Shown piece by piece: positions 18,723 through 27,693 of a DNA stretch of 64,000 nucleotides. The translations under genes were made by a program, and so were the position numbers. Within the stretch, counting starts at the first letter, position 1, and the number at the start of each line of letters is the position of its first letter. Under the pieces are notes generated by a model. It did no database searches. It saw nothing but the letters and a program-made list of their open reading frames with translations, and was not told the origin of the DNA. Source of the DNA: Anaerobacillus sp. CMMVII (GTDB lineage: Bacteria > Bacillota > Bacilli > Bacillales > Anaerobacillaceae); the NCBI RefSeq assembly GCF_025377685.1, contig NZ_JACEHK010000017.1, positions 372,001 through 436,000 of the forward strand, in the 5' to 3' direction.

Positions 18723-19361
18723 ATGATGGTATTTAGAGAATACCTAAAAACTACTTTTCCTGGACTAGTCTTGAAGCCGAGCCTGTATCATCAATGGGAT
18801 ATTAGGATCCATTTTGAATTTGGGGAAGGTATGTATCAGTATAATAATGATGGAAGCCTTAACCTTGAAATGTTTGAGCGAGTCTATAGTCAAGCATCGT
18901 CAATTTTTAATTATCTTTTTTCTGAAGAGGATGAAATCATTCTCGCTACAAATGTTTATCATCGTAAAAGTTATAAAAATAACCGAAGAAGGGTTAAGGT
19001 CTACGAGCGCTTTCTAAAAAATAAAGATGTAAAATACAAAGTGAAGGTGGAGACTCTACCATTTGCTTTTGACGACGAAGAAGAGGCTGACGAGTATTAC
19101 ACTTCACAGTTTTCCGTAAAGTGCAGAAAACGAGATATAAATTACCAGTTACTACTTAAAGCTAGTTGTCACGAGGACTTCCCCTTGAAACCTAAATTTG
19201 GTGGGAATAACGGATCGTATTATCCAGATGTATTTTTCATAAATGTTTCTAAAAATATTATCTTCTTTATTTATGATGATCGAGGTTGCGAGGTTATTGC
19301 AGATAACAAAGAAGTCATAAGGACATTATATAAGGCTTACAAAGATTGGGTTGCCGAGTAG
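18723..19361 (+). CDS. DUF3885 domain protein, 212 aa
   Basis: Cytoplasmic, no signal. Recognisable DUF3885 features are the N-terminal WDIRIHFEFG with a following FERVYSQASSIFNYLF helix and the C-terminal IFFIYDDRGCEVIA segment. DUF3885 proteins are common single-gene accessory products in Bacillus, often near toxin-immunity genes; their function is not known. ATG 18723 or 18726 may be used. The stop lies just ahead of REP-A copy 4. Confidence 0.75.
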   Translation: MMVFREYLKTTFPGLVLKPSLYHQWDIRIHFEFGEGMYQYNNDGSLNLEMFERVYSQASSIFNYLFSEEDEIILATNVYHRKSYKNNRRRVKVYERFLKNKDVKYKVKVETLPFAFDDEEEADEYYTSQFSVKCRKRDINYQLLLKASCHEDFPLKPKFGGNNGSYYPDVFFINVSKNIIFFIYDDRGCEVIADNKEVIRTLYKAYKDWVAE

Positions 19362-19362
19362 A

Positions 19363-19446
19363 GGAAGCGTGGGGAAGCGCGGGGACGGTTCTGCTGCTTC
19401 CTAAGCTAGTAACCTGATGAAGCAGGAGAACCGTCCCCACGCTTCC
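19363..19446. repeat. REP-A repeat, long form in reverse orientation (copy 4)
   Basis: The spacer reads as the reverse complement of the long spacer seen elsewhere (AAGCTAGTAACCTGATGAAG). It has an extra GTGGGGAAGC at the left. Confidence 0.93.
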
Positions 19447-19473
19447 TAAATTGAATTAAGTGGAGGAATTTCT

Positions 19474-20175
19474 ATGTCCTATATTTATGGTTTGATTTCT
19501 GTGGTTGCTAGTGTAATTTTAGCTTTCATAATAGGGATTCCGGTAATATCAGAATGGGGTCTAACCTATTTTCACGTTGAATATTTTCTGTTAGGTTTTG
19601 TAGCTCCAATCGGCTATTACTATTCCATTTTTCTCAAAGAAGGAGCATTTCATAAACAACATATATTACCTGGTTTATCATTTGGATTAATAGCTTTGTT
19701 TATTATTTTGCTTATTCATTATTTCGTTCTATCACGTCTACTTTTACCTTTTCTCCCTTATATAAATACTGTTAAATTGGAAATTCCAGTTTTCGTATTC
19801 GGAAGTATTATTCTCCCCTTATTTAAGATAATTGGTCAAATCAAATGTAAGAAATGTAATAGTGGATACTTTACTGAAGAGTTGCTTTTTAAAGTAAGCA
19901 AAAGTGACTACCGAAGTGATATAAAAAAGTTTATCCAATTGGTAGCAAATAATAGTGATACTGAACTTCGAAATTTTATAAAAGAACGAAGATTATGTAC
20001 TGGATATTCATCAAAGAACCATGAAATAAAACCTTCAACTTATTCATTTTATTTGATAACGTGTAAAAATTGTAGAGCCCAATATATTGTAAGTCAAAAG
20101 AATAAAGAGAATATTGATGAAATTTCAATAAAGCATTCCTATAAGATAATAGCTAACACTAAGTTTGGGAATTAG
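19474..20175 (+). CDS. Membrane protein with zinc-ribbon-like cysteines, 233 aa
   Basis: ATG 19474 has GTGGAGGAATT upstream. Four hydrophobic segments occupy residues 1-115. A cytoplasmic part follows with two CxxC pairs, KCKKC at ~125 and CKNCRAQY near 200, that could bind one zinc. No family recognised. It lies alone between two REP-A copies. Confidence 0.65.
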   Translation: MSYIYGLISVVASVILAFIIGIPVISEWGLTYFHVEYFLLGFVAPIGYYYSIFLKEGAFHKQHILPGLSFGLIALFIILLIHYFVLSRLLLPFLPYINTVKLEIPVFVFGSIILPLFKIIGQIKCKKCNSGYFTEELLFKVSKSDYRSDIKKFIQLVANNSDTELRNFIKERRLCTGYSSKNHEIKPSTYSFYLITCKNCRAQYIVSQKNKENIDEISIKHSYKIIANTKFGN

Positions 20176-20236
20176 GAAGCACGGGGACGGTTCTATTGCT
20201 TCCTAAGGAAGCAGTAGAACCGTCCCCGTGCTCCTT
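20175..20236. repeat. REP-A repeat, short form (copy 5)
   Basis: AC/GT dinucleotides pair; spacer CCTAAGG. Confidence 0.93.
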
Positions 20237-20258
20237 AAAAAAACAGTGAGGTGCGCTA

Positions 20259-20591
20259 ATGAAAAAGTATTTATTTCGTTCTATCTTTGTATTACTAATT
20301 GTACTAGGAATCTTTTTTCTATTTATAGAGTTAACCAAGGAAGAGATATTTACAATTGTAAGGAAGGAATCAGAAACATCAGTTTGGATTGAAAGTAATA
20401 AATTAATAAATCCAAGCTATAAAAGAGCTACATTAGGCTTGAAGTATGTAGACATAGTAAATGAATTTGGTGAAGTAATAGATTATAGAGAGTTGGGAAT
20501 AGGAGATAAAATTAAAGCTGATTTAAAACCGTTAGCATTCCTTTCTGACCCTCCTGGCTTGAGTGCATGGAAAATAACGCTACTGAAATAA
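20259..20591 (+). CDS. Single-pass exported hypothetical protein, 110 aa
   Basis: GTGAGGTGC precedes ATG 20259. An N-terminal helix (residues 6-25) is followed by an extracellular beta-rich domain (ATLGLKYVDIVNEFGEVIDY). It vaguely resembles DUF3221/YobA-like OB-type domains. It is close to the WapI-like gene downstream. Confidence 0.6.
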   Translation: MKKYLFRSIFVLLIVLGIFFLFIELTKEEIFTIVRKESETSVWIESNKLINPSYKRATLGLKYVDIVNEFGEVIDYRELGIGDKIKADLKPLAFLSDPPGLSAWKITLLK

Positions 20592-20628
20592 TGGGTAGCA
20601 AGAGTATAAATAAGTTGAGGTTGATTTT

Positions 20629-21060
20629 ATGAAATTTTATCTTTTAGGTGAAGAAACAAAAATTGATATTGATGTATTAAGCAGAAATCATCCGAATTGT
20701 ACAGATTTTTGGGATGGAAATTGGGTTCATTCAAAAGTAAATATTGAAATTCCAGGATACCGTGTTCATTTCAATGCAGATTTGAGAACAGATGAAATAA
20801 GAGATTTTCTAAATGAGCTGAAAGAAATGAATAAGCATTTGAAAGGAAAAGCTACACTAAGTAATTTAGACAGCTTTTTACATTTTGAATGTGTGATGAA
20901 CAAGTTAGGTGGAGTATCTTGGTCAATTGAAACTTGCTACCCTGCTGGATATGGTGCTGTTTTGAATTTTGAATTTGAAGCAGACCAATCATATTTGCAA
21001 AATTTAATAACAGAATTGGAAGATATTTTAACTGCTTTTCCTGTTATAGGAAGGCCGTAG
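20629..21060 (+). CDS. WapI-family immunity protein
   Basis: 143 residues without signal. The pattern DFWDGNWVHSKVNIEIPGY, FNADLRTDEIRDFLNELKEM, and FEFEADQSYLQNLITELEDILTAFPVIG in pieces matches proteins named after WapI, the immunity partner of the B. subtilis WapA contact-dependent toxin. No WapA-type toxin is seen here. The TAG stop comes from the base pair leading into REP-A copy 6, so the final residues may have been trimmed by repeat insertion. Confidence 0.75.
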   Translation: MKFYLLGEETKIDIDVLSRNHPNCTDFWDGNWVHSKVNIEIPGYRVHFNADLRTDEIRDFLNELKEMNKHLKGKATLSNLDSFLHFECVMNKLGGVSWSIETCYPAGYGAVLNFEFEADQSYLQNLITELEDILTAFPVIGRP

Positions 21061-21119
21061 AAGCATGGGGACGGTTCTGCTGCTTCCTCCGGAAGCGCCA
21101 GAACCGTCCCCATGCTTCC
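21060..21119. repeat. REP-A repeat, short form (copy 6)
   Basis: AT/AT dinucleotides pair; spacer CCTCCGG. Confidence 0.95.
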
Positions 21120-21146
21120 TGAATTAATAAAGAAATGAGTGATTTG

Positions 21147-22766
21147 ATGAAATCAAAGAGTAAATTAAAGCGAATGTCAAAGGTGCTATCAATGGCATTT
21201 GTCATCTTCATTCAAATCTATTGGTATAAGATTAGAAAAAAACCTGAAGCTGATTGGGAAAAATTGTGGGATATAATAGGGGAAAGGTTTCGAAAAACAT
21301 TATTTGAACTAGAAGGATTACTTATTAAAGTTGGACAATTACTAAGCATTCGCTCGGACTTGCTTCCTAATGGGTTTATCCGTCAAATTCAAGACCTTAC
21401 AGATCAAGTTCCCCCTTCAGAATGGGAGGAGATTGAGGATATTCTTAAAGCAGAATGGGGAGGACCTCTAGATCAATCGTTACTTTCCATCGATAAAAAG
21501 GCAGTAGCTTCTGCCTCTATAGGAGAAGTTTATAAAGGTATCTTAAAAGATGGTCAAATGGTGGCCATTAAAGTACAACGCCCAAATATACAATCAATCA
21601 TTGAAACTGATTTCCGTACATTAAGTATTATTATCTGGTTTGCCCATCATTTTGTTCCCATGCCAAAAGGGTTTATAAATTTAAAGGTTTTATTTAAAGA
21701 ACTCAAGGAAGTTATTGTCCGGGAGCTTGATTTTTCTCAGGAAAAAAATAGCCTACTCTTTTTTCAAGAACGATTTAAGGGTGTAGATGGTGTGAAAATA
21801 CCAGACGTGTATTCCGAACTGAGTACGCCAAAGATATTGGTAATGGAGTGGGTCGAAGGAATAAAGCTGACTGATAAAGTAGGAGTAAGTCAACTAGAAG
21901 TTAACCAACGTGAATTGGCAGCGCGTCTGATTGAAGTTTTTCTTCCACAGTGGCTTGAACCAGGTTTGTTCCATGCTGATCCCCATTCAGGAAACGTACT
22001 CGTATCAAAGGAAGGACAAATTATATTACTAGATTTCGGAATGGTAGGGCAAATTTCTAAGAAGGATGCTACCTATTTTCAAGGATTAATAGAAAGTTTA
22101 CTATCAAAAAATTACCCTAAAGCTGTGGAGTGCTTGACTCATTTAGGTTTCTTGCTCCCTGAGGCAGACCCAAGGACGATGGAAAGGCTATTGGCTGAAT
22201 TATTGTCTTTTCAACCTGCGCAATTGAAAGAAATGGATCTTCTAGCTTTAAAATTGGAAATGAACGATATCATTCAAGCACTCCCAATTCAAGTGCCAAC
22301 GAGATTTGTTTTTTTAGGGCGTTCTTTCATTACGATGGAAGGAATGCTTCGGAACTTGGCATCAGAGGAAGATCTCATTAACGTTTTAAAACCAGTTTTT
22401 ATGGATTGGTTGAGTAAACAAGGGAATACCAAGTGGTCGTTTATTTGGTTTTGGTTGCAGTCACAGCCAATATTTAAAACAGTCCATTCCTTTACAGAAT
22501 TTCTAAAACTACCACAAGTACTTGAGAATATAAAGGAAACCGAGCAGCGAAGACAATTTCAATTTTCTATATTTGAAAATAACAAAAAACAACTATTTCA
22601 ATTAACACTCCTTGGTCTTATCGGAATAGGCACAGGGATATATACTTCCCATCAACTCATTTTACAGCTTTCAGTGGTTGTATCTATCATTTCTGTTACA
22701 GGATACTTTTTTTACAGTTTTAAGTTAAAAAAATGGATGAAATACATGCATGAAAAACGAAGATAG
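21147..22766 (+). CDS. AarF/UbiB/ABC1 kinase-like protein
   Basis: Atypical protein-kinase-like fold linked to isoprenoid lipid (quinone) metabolism. ATG 21147 is likely; ATG 21135 is also in frame. Visible family features: the KxGQ motif (LIKVGQLLSIRSDLLP), the Ala-rich loop ASASIGEVYKG, the nucleotide Lys in VAIKVQRP, HADPHSGNVLV, and the metal-binding DFG in LLDFGMVGQ. Two C-terminal hydrophobic helices anchor it to the membrane. The length (539 aa) is normal. It lies between REP-A copies 6 and 7, and the stop codon touches copy 7. Confidence 0.92.
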   Translation: MKSKSKLKRMSKVLSMAFVIFIQIYWYKIRKKPEADWEKLWDIIGERFRKTLFELEGLLIKVGQLLSIRSDLLPNGFIRQIQDLTDQVPPSEWEEIEDILKAEWGGPLDQSLLSIDKKAVASASIGEVYKGILKDGQMVAIKVQRPNIQSIIETDFRTLSIIIWFAHHFVPMPKGFINLKVLFKELKEVIVRELDFSQEKNSLLFFQERFKGVDGVKIPDVYSELSTPKILVMEWVEGIKLTDKVGVSQLEVNQRELAARLIEVFLPQWLEPGLFHADPHSGNVLVSKEGQIILLDFGMVGQISKKDATYFQGLIESLLSKNYPKAVECLTHLGFLLPEADPRTMERLLAELLSFQPAQLKEMDLLALKLEMNDIIQALPIQVPTRFVFLGRSFITMEGMLRNLASEEDLINVLKPVFMDWLSKQGNTKWSFIWFWLQSQPIFKTVHSFTEFLKLPQVLENIKETEQRRQFQFSIFENNKKQLFQLTLLGLIGIGTGIYTSHQLILQLSVVVSIISVTGYFFYSFKLKKWMKYMHEKRR

Positions 22767-22824
22767 AAGCATGGGGACGGTTCTGCTGCTTCCTACGGAA
22801 GCGCCAGAACCGTCCCCATGCTTC
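22766..22824. repeat. REP-A repeat, short form (copy 7)
   Basis: AT/AT dinucleotides pair; spacer CCTACGG. It separates the UbiB-like stop from the RarD start. Confidence 0.95.
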
Positions 22825-22845
22825 ATCAAGGAAGTAGGTTTAGGA

Positions 22846-23808
22846 TTGAAATTAAATAATGAAAAAGATTGTGTTGTGTTTGCAGTTCTTTCTTTTATGA
22901 TGTGGGGTCTTACTCCGATTTATTGGAAACTTACTCAACATATTTCTTCAGGAGAGATTTTAGCACAGCGAGTTTTTTGGTCTTTTATTTTTATGATTGT
23001 GCTTTTACTCTTTTTAAGGAAATGGAATTTATATGTTGAATTCGTAAAAGAAATCATTAAGAAGCCAAGGTTATTTTGGTCACTTTTTCTTGCTTCTGTT
23101 TTGATTAGTTCAAACTGGGGTATCTTTATGTGGGCTGTAATTGAAGGGAAAATAGTAGAAGCCAGTCTTGGTCAATACATAAATCCTTTAACAAGTATGT
23201 TAATCGGTGTAATCGTATTAAAAGAAAGGTTAAGTATTTCTCAAGTTGTTGCATTTGTTTTAGCAGGAATGGGGGTAGTAACATTAACACTTCATTATGG
23301 TGTAATCCCTTGGATTTCGCTTAGTCTAGCTCTTACTTTTGGATTTTATGGTTTAGCAAAGAAAATGATTAAAGCCGATTCAACCATTGGATTAGCTCTT
23401 GAAACGATGGTGATTACCCCCATTGCGTTAGTATTTTTGGCATACTGGATGTTTCAATCTCAAATCCAATTTTTCGATTCTGTTTCAACAAGTTTACTTT
23501 TAATAGGTAGTGGTGCAGTAACCGTTCTACCACTATTATTTTTTACTATGAGTGCGAAAAAGGTAACACTATCTTTGCTTGGAATTCTTCAGTATATTTC
23601 TCCAACAATAGTACTGGTAACAGGTGTTTTTCTTTATAACGAAACGTTATCACAAGCACATTTAATTGCACTTATCTTCATTTGGTCAGCTATTGCAATT
23701 TATACTTTTTCTTCAATGAGGAAGCATGGGGACGGTTCTGCTGCTTCCTCCGGAAGCGCCAGAACCATCCCCATGCTTTCTACTAAAATAAAAAAGGGAG
23801 AGTTATAG
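22846..23808 (+). CDS. rarD: RarD-type EamA-family transporter with repeat-derived tail
   Basis: Ten-helix drug/metabolite transporter of the RarD (chloramphenicol-sensitive protein) group, with landmarks MMWGLTPIYWKL, GEILAQRVFWS, SNWGIFMWAV and EASLGQYINPL. TTG 22846 is chosen with AAGGAAG upstream; the open frame further upstream is only translated REP-A. The last helix is followed by RKHGDGSAASSGSARTIP, which is REP-A copy 8 read in frame, then a new stop. The transport domain itself appears complete. Confidence 0.88.
   Translation: MKLNNEKDCVVFAVLSFMMWGLTPIYWKLTQHISSGEILAQRVFWSFIFMIVLLLFLRKWNLYVEFVKEIIKKPRLFWSLFLASVLISSNWGIFMWAVIEGKIVEASLGQYINPLTSMLIGVIVLKERLSISQVVAFVLAGMGVVTLTLHYGVIPWISLSLALTFGFYGLAKKMIKADSTIGLALETMVITPIALVFLAYWMFQSQIQFFDSVSTSLLLIGSGAVTVLPLLFFTMSAKKVTLSLLGILQYISPTIVLVTGVFLYNETLSQAHLIALIFIWSAIAIYTFSSMRKHGDGSAASSGSARTIPMLSTKIKKGEL
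23720..23780. repeat. REP-A repeat, short form, inside rarD 3' end (copy 8)
   Basis: AT/AT dinucleotides pair; one unit has ACCATCCCC instead of ACCGTCCCC. It is read through by the rarD frame. Confidence 0.93.
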
Positions 23809-23827
23809 AATAGGGAGGTGAAAATAG

Positions 23828-23944
23828 TTGAAAAAGTTTATTATCGCATTCATATCAGTATCTTTTATCCTTCTATCAGGTTGTTCTTTTGGTGATGATT
23901 GTGCTTGTACTGAACCTGTACCAGAAACTGAAAATGATGGTTAA
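23828..23944 (+). CDS. Tiny lipoprotein, 38 aa
   Basis: TTG 23828 follows AGGGAGGTGAAAATA. A hydrophobic signal ends in the lipobox LLSGC, leaving a mature peptide of about 20 residues with three Cys and an acidic tail (CSFGDDCACTEP..). The expression signals are strong for such a short frame. Function unknown. Confidence 0.6.
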   Translation: MKKFIIAFISVSFILLSGCSFGDDCACTEPVPETENDG

Positions 23945-23995
23945 GAGTGATTTATTTCTTATTAAGTTCCCAAACGAAAAAAATGAGGTGAGATT

Positions 23996-24136
23996 ATGTT
24001 AATTTTCGTTATATCTTCCGCTGGAATATTACCAACAGTTTTTATTTCGAATCTAACTAAACAGATTAAAGAAGATAATAGACGGATTATTCAATTGTTA
24101 GAGGAAAAGAAGGAGATGGAGAGTAGAGGGCAATGA
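23996..24136 (+). CDS. Small protein, 46 aa, coupled to next gene
   Basis: ATG 23996 has TGAGGTGAG upstream. A short hydrophobic N-terminus is followed by a charged helix (NRRIIQLLEEKKEMES). Its TGA overlaps the ATG of the next gene (ATGA at 24133), so translation is coupled. Unknown function. Confidence 0.55.
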   Translation: MLIFVISSAGILPTVFISNLTKQIKEDNRRIIQLLEEKKEMESRGQ

Positions 24137-24642
24137 ACTATAAAAATATCGTAATAATTCTTGGTTTGTCCCTAGTATGTAATGTGGCTTTATTTTATAT
24201 GTATTATCAAAAAAGCTCAGAATCGGAACAACGATTATACGCTCTTCAGACGGCTTACGAAGTAATGTTAAGTTCCAATGTGCATCTTACTAATGCAATG
24301 AATAATTTAGGTAAAGAACATCTTTTAAAAGCCTATGCTAATTTACATAGTGCATCAAATGCATTTAGGGTTTTCAAATCGCAAATAGGAATACGGAGTG
24401 ATGATGATGTTCTATCTTTTTACCGCGACATACTCATGAATTGGATCGTAGAAGATTATGAACCGACGGAAGACGAATTTGTTACTATGATTGGTGATTT
24501 AGCACTTATTTACAATACATTTTCAAAATGGGGAGAAACACCAGGCAAGTTTAAAGAACGAAGCGTTTTTGATTGGGATGAAAGTGAATACGAAGAGAAT
24601 GTAAAACAGCTGAAAGATAAGCTTATTCTATTTAGTGAATAA
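24133..24642 (+). CDS. Membrane-anchored hypothetical protein, 169 aa
   Basis: An N-terminal transmembrane helix (NIVIILGLSLVCNVALFYMY) is followed by an extracellular, mostly helical domain with acidic C-terminal third. It overlaps the upstream gene by four bases. No family recognised. REP-A copy 9 starts directly at its stop codon. Confidence 0.62.
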   Translation: MNYKNIVIILGLSLVCNVALFYMYYQKSSESEQRLYALQTAYEVMLSSNVHLTNAMNNLGKEHLLKAYANLHSASNAFRVFKSQIGIRSDDDVLSFYRDILMNWIVEDYEPTEDEFVTMIGDLALIYNTFSKWGETPGKFKERSVFDWDESEYEENVKQLKDKLILFSE

Positions 24643-24702
24643 GGAAGCATGGGGACGGTTCTGCTGCTTCCTCCGGAAGCACCAGAACCGTCCCCATGCT
24701 TT
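24643..24702. repeat. REP-A repeat, short form (copy 9)
   Basis: AT/AT dinucleotides pair; spacer CCTCCGG. Confidence 0.95.
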
Positions 24703-24726
24703 TTCTAGAACGGAGGTTTGAATTTT

Positions 24727-25806
24727 ATGAAGAAAGCACCATACATTATTTTTATTTTGGTCTTACTTGTATTGCTATCTGCTTGTAATAGGCAAAGCGG
24801 TAATGGAGAACCTCAATCAACAGAAGGAACTTCTGAAATTTACGTGAAGGGCTTGGAAAACGTCGATGTTCTTAATAGTCATGGAAGTATTGAAGGACTG
24901 GAAAGAATGAGTAGTTTCTATGAAAACGTAAAAAATGGAGTTCCCTCTGATTTGCGAATTGTGCACTACACGATTGAAGGTGCTCCTATCGTAACAGATG
25001 TAAGTTATAATGGAGAATTTCTTGAAGTGAAGGATGATACCACTCGTGACACTTATGGAAGTGGGGCAATTACTAGCAAAAATTGTAAGAATTTGATTGA
25101 GGAAGTTAATCCTACCAATACCTCATATATAGCGGTTGATTGTACCGGTGGTCTTCGTGGGATGCAAGAAATCTTGAAAATTAACTACAACATGAGTCAA
25201 CAGGATCTTTTTGAGTTTGTATTGAAATATGGATTAAACCAGGAGAACGAAATAAATTCGCACACATTGAAAAAAGAAAGCAGCACACAGATAATAAAGG
25301 ATGTAAAACAAGAGGTGTATAAAAGATTAGTTTTTGCGAATTACTTAGCAGAAAAAGACTTAATTACAACATGCGATACTAAGGATACAATCAATTATTT
25401 CCTGAAGGTACACATAAATGGTGGCGAGCGTGAATTTCAATGGAGTGCTTGTGATCAGAGCATGGATGGCGTGAAATTTACTAAGCTTGCAAACTACATT
25501 ATAGAACAATCTGAGAAGAAACAACACGTACAACCTATCACCGTTCAAGGCTATGTGTTAGAAAAAAAGGAAAACGAACTGTTAGTTGGCGAAGATTTTA
25601 CTATGCTAGATTACGAATGGATGAAAGATGAAATAAAGCATATCGATTTCAATAACTATATTTATGACTTTGCCATCTTAATAGGAGTTAACACAGAAGA
25701 ATTTAATCCTGGTGATAAAATTCTAGCAACTATAGAAGAAAGAATAAGTGATAACAAACCAGGCAGAGCATTAGTGAAGGAAATTAAGAAATTAGAATTA
25801 AAGTAA
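24727..25806 (+). CDS. Lipoprotein with DUF4362 and DUF3221 domains
   Basis: ATG 24727 has GGAGGTTTG upstream. The signal ends in the lipobox LLSAC, so the protein is anchored outside the membrane. Residues ~35-150 match DUF4362 (VDVLNSHGSIEGLERMSSF, RIVHYTIEGAPIV, DTTRDTYGSG). Residues ~265-360 match DUF3221/YobA (VQGYVLEKKENELLVGED, and a closing basic segment). Both domains are typical of Bacillus surface lipoproteins of unknown role; the fusion of both in one chain is uncommon in my experience. Confidence 0.75.
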   Translation: MKKAPYIIFILVLLVLLSACNRQSGNGEPQSTEGTSEIYVKGLENVDVLNSHGSIEGLERMSSFYENVKNGVPSDLRIVHYTIEGAPIVTDVSYNGEFLEVKDDTTRDTYGSGAITSKNCKNLIEEVNPTNTSYIAVDCTGGLRGMQEILKINYNMSQQDLFEFVLKYGLNQENEINSHTLKKESSTQIIKDVKQEVYKRLVFANYLAEKDLITTCDTKDTINYFLKVHINGGEREFQWSACDQSMDGVKFTKLANYIIEQSEKKQHVQPITVQGYVLEKKENELLVGEDFTMLDYEWMKDEIKHIDFNNYIYDFAILIGVNTEEFNPGDKILATIEERISDNKPGRALVKEIKKLELK

Positions 25807-25808
25807 TT

Positions 25809-25837
25809 GGAAGCACCAGAACCGTCCCCGTGCTTCC
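25809..25837. repeat. REP-A solitary right unit (copy 10)
   Basis: Only the GGAAGCACCAGAACCGTCCCC half with its GCTTCC end is present. Confidence 0.88.
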
Positions 25838-25867
25838 TAAGAAGGAATTCATCAATGGGAGAAAATT

Positions 25868-26082
25868 ATGAATGACAATAAAGAAAGACCAGAGGATAGA
25901 CGAGAAAGACTAAGACAAGAAGAAATCAAAAGAAATCTTGCAAGCAAAATTGGTGGTGGTTTTAATCGTGCTCAAAGTGGTAGTCTTGTTGATTTAGTTG
26001 GTAGGTTTAGGATGAAAAAACAGGGATCTTAATTATTGTAATCATAGTTGCCTATTTAATTGTATCCTTGTTCTTTAACTAA
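25868..26082 (+). pseudogene. DUF6366-like small membrane protein, one apparent frameshift
   Basis: ATG 25868 begins a charged N-terminus (PEDRRERLRQEEIKRN) followed by GGGFNRAQSGSLVDLVG, the pattern of DUF6366 proteins. The frame stops at 26032 right after an A6 run (26015-26020). One extra A restores the expected C-terminal membrane helix (GILIIVIIVAYLIVSLFFN), giving 71 residues. Confidence 0.65.
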
Positions 26083-26164
26083 TGAAGGAATTACTAGAAC
26101 AGCTGCTGTAACGCTTTTGTCGAATCAAGCAACAAGGGTTCGTCGAGCATATGGAGGTGGAAAA

Positions 26165-26341
26165 TTGAAATCAAGCGAAAAAAGAACCACAGTATACTTA
26201 ATTCTCTTGGGAATATTATTTGTGTTTACTATCCTATCAATCGTGTTTTCTTTCGATAGTCTTATAAAAGACATCGTTTACTCTGTAGGGTTTTTAGTTG
26301 CAATTATTTTAAGCATATATTATAGAAAACAAGCAAAATAA
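26165..26341 (+). CDS. Small two-TM membrane protein, 58 aa
   Basis: TTG 26165 is chosen because TGGAGGTGG lies upstream. The longer open frame from 26060 has no ribosome site. Two hydrophobic helices are joined by FSFDSLIKD. Unknown function. Confidence 0.58.
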   Translation: MKSSEKRTTVYLILLGILFVFTILSIVFSFDSLIKDIVYSVGFLVAIILSIYYRKQAK

Positions 26342-26411
26342 GAACGTCAACAAAATATAAAATAGCATTGATATACTCAATTAACGAAGCAGAAAGGGGG
26401 GATTTTTTGAT

Positions 26412-26741
26412 ATGAACACTATTAAAAAATTGTTTGTGAAGAAAGAAATAATTATTTTTATAGCATTAGCGACTATTCTTCTTGTTTTGCATTCAACTCC
26501 AAGTATGGCATTAAGAACACAAGTATTTATTATGGGTTATCCAAAAGCAGCTCTAACATCTGGGATTGTTGATGATGTGTATCACAACAAAGTAGATAAG
26601 GAAAAGTTTGCTGAGATGAATGCCAAAGCATACACCTTAACAAAACCACCTATTGAAAAAGCGACGCAAGGTGAACTTAGTAACTTTCTTGTAAGGAAAA
26701 TTGGATTTTTTTATCTAGCGGAATACTATGGCGACACTTAA
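26412..26741 (+). CDS. Exported hypothetical protein, 109 aa
   Basis: AAAGGGGGG precedes ATG 26412. Residues 12-32 form a signal/anchor helix; the remainder is polar, mixed helix (VDKEKFAEMNAKAYTLTKPPIEKATQGEL). No family recognised. Confidence 0.62.
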   Translation: MNTIKKLFVKKEIIIFIALATILLVLHSTPSMALRTQVFIMGYPKAALTSGIVDDVYHNKVDKEKFAEMNAKAYTLTKPPIEKATQGELSNFLVRKIGFFYLAEYYGDT

Positions 26742-26776
26742 TTATTCTTGTACTAACAGATGTTACTTAAACAACA

Positions 26777-26815
26777 GGAGCAGTCATATATAGTATGGTT
26801 TGCTCCTGTTTCTGG
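26777..26815 (+). terminator. Probable terminator
   Basis: AACAGGAGCA pairs with TGCTCCTGTT across a 19-base loop; a short T tract follows. Confidence 0.7.
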
Positions 26816-26858
26816 GTGTTCTCTTCTATAATTATCTTTGAAAAAGGGGTGTGGTACT

Positions 26859-27260
26859 TTGGTTAATTCATCAGTTGGCAAATCAAAATTTATCAAAAAA
26901 GTGATATTATTTTGCCTTATACTTCTCATTTCATTTGGATTGTTGTTTAGCTATTTGAATCACATACAGTTATTTTCCTATGGAAACCCTTTTTCATTAA
27001 TGACTTCCATAATTAAAATAGAGACATTGAAAGACGATTTGGTGAAATTCTCAGAGGATGAGGATTCACATTACTTTATTTCAAAGGATAGTAATGAAAT
27101 TGAATACTATATAAATAGTTATGGGTGGCAATTGCATCGCCAAAAGGGATACTCTGCTGCTATCTATAAAAGAAACGAAGAAGAAATGATAGTTACACCG
27201 AGCAGCATATGGAATTTCAAATATTTGGTCTATGATATCCCGAAAAATTATAAGGACTAA
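26859..27260 (+). CDS. Single-pass membrane protein, 133 aa
   Basis: TTG 26859 has AAGGGGTG seven bases upstream; the frame also opens at 26838. A basic N-terminus and a helix (KVILFCLILLISFGLLFSYL) are followed by an extracellular polar domain. Unknown function. Confidence 0.6.
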   Translation: MVNSSVGKSKFIKKVILFCLILLISFGLLFSYLNHIQLFSYGNPFSLMTSIIKIETLKDDLVKFSEDEDSHYFISKDSNEIEYYINSYGWQLHRQKGYSAAIYKRNEEEMIVTPSSIWNFKYLVYDIPKNYKD

Positions 27261-27298
27261 CAATTCAGCTAACGAGCTTACTTCAAGGGAGGGAAATA

Positions 27299-27604
27299 AT
27301 GATTAAAACTCTTTATCTATTAATGGATTTGACTTTCGTAGGTTTATTAATATTTGGTTTATTACAATCCAAGAGATATTCTTTTTTTGCAGGGGTTTAT
27401 AGCTTTTTAATCTTAATATTTCTTAAACTTTATTCATTTGTTGCTCCTTATTCTATCAAGCCAATAATTGAAAATATTAGTGAACCACCATTTGGTTCGA
27501 GTACAAGTGAGTTTGTGGCATTCTTAAATCTTATTCCTAAAACGCTTAACTTGATCGCATTTTCAATTTTAATCATCGGTTTATTTCAAAGATTAAAAAA
27601 ATAA
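27299..27604 (+). CDS. Membrane protein, 101 aa
   Basis: AAGGGAGGG precedes ATG 27299. Three hydrophobic helices with a short extracellular loop (IENISEPPFGSSTSEF). It may form a pair with the membrane gene 38 bases upstream. Its stop abuts degenerate REP-A copy 11. Confidence 0.6.
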   Translation: MIKTLYLLMDLTFVGLLIFGLLQSKRYSFFAGVYSFLILIFLKLYSFVAPYSIKPIIENISEPPFGSSTSEFVAFLNLIPKTLNLIAFSILIIGLFQRLKK

Positions 27605-27605
27605 C

Positions 27606-27674
27606 GAAAGCGTGGGGGTCTATTGCTTCATCAGTTTTCTAGCTGAGTAAGCACCAGAAGCGTCCCCGTGCTTC
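27606..27674. repeat. REP-A repeat, degenerate (copy 11)
   Basis: GTGGGGGTCTATTGC on the left and GCACCAGAAGCGTCCCC on the right; several substitutions, long spacer. Confidence 0.82.
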
Positions 27675-27693
27675 AAAAAGAGGAGTGAGTTTG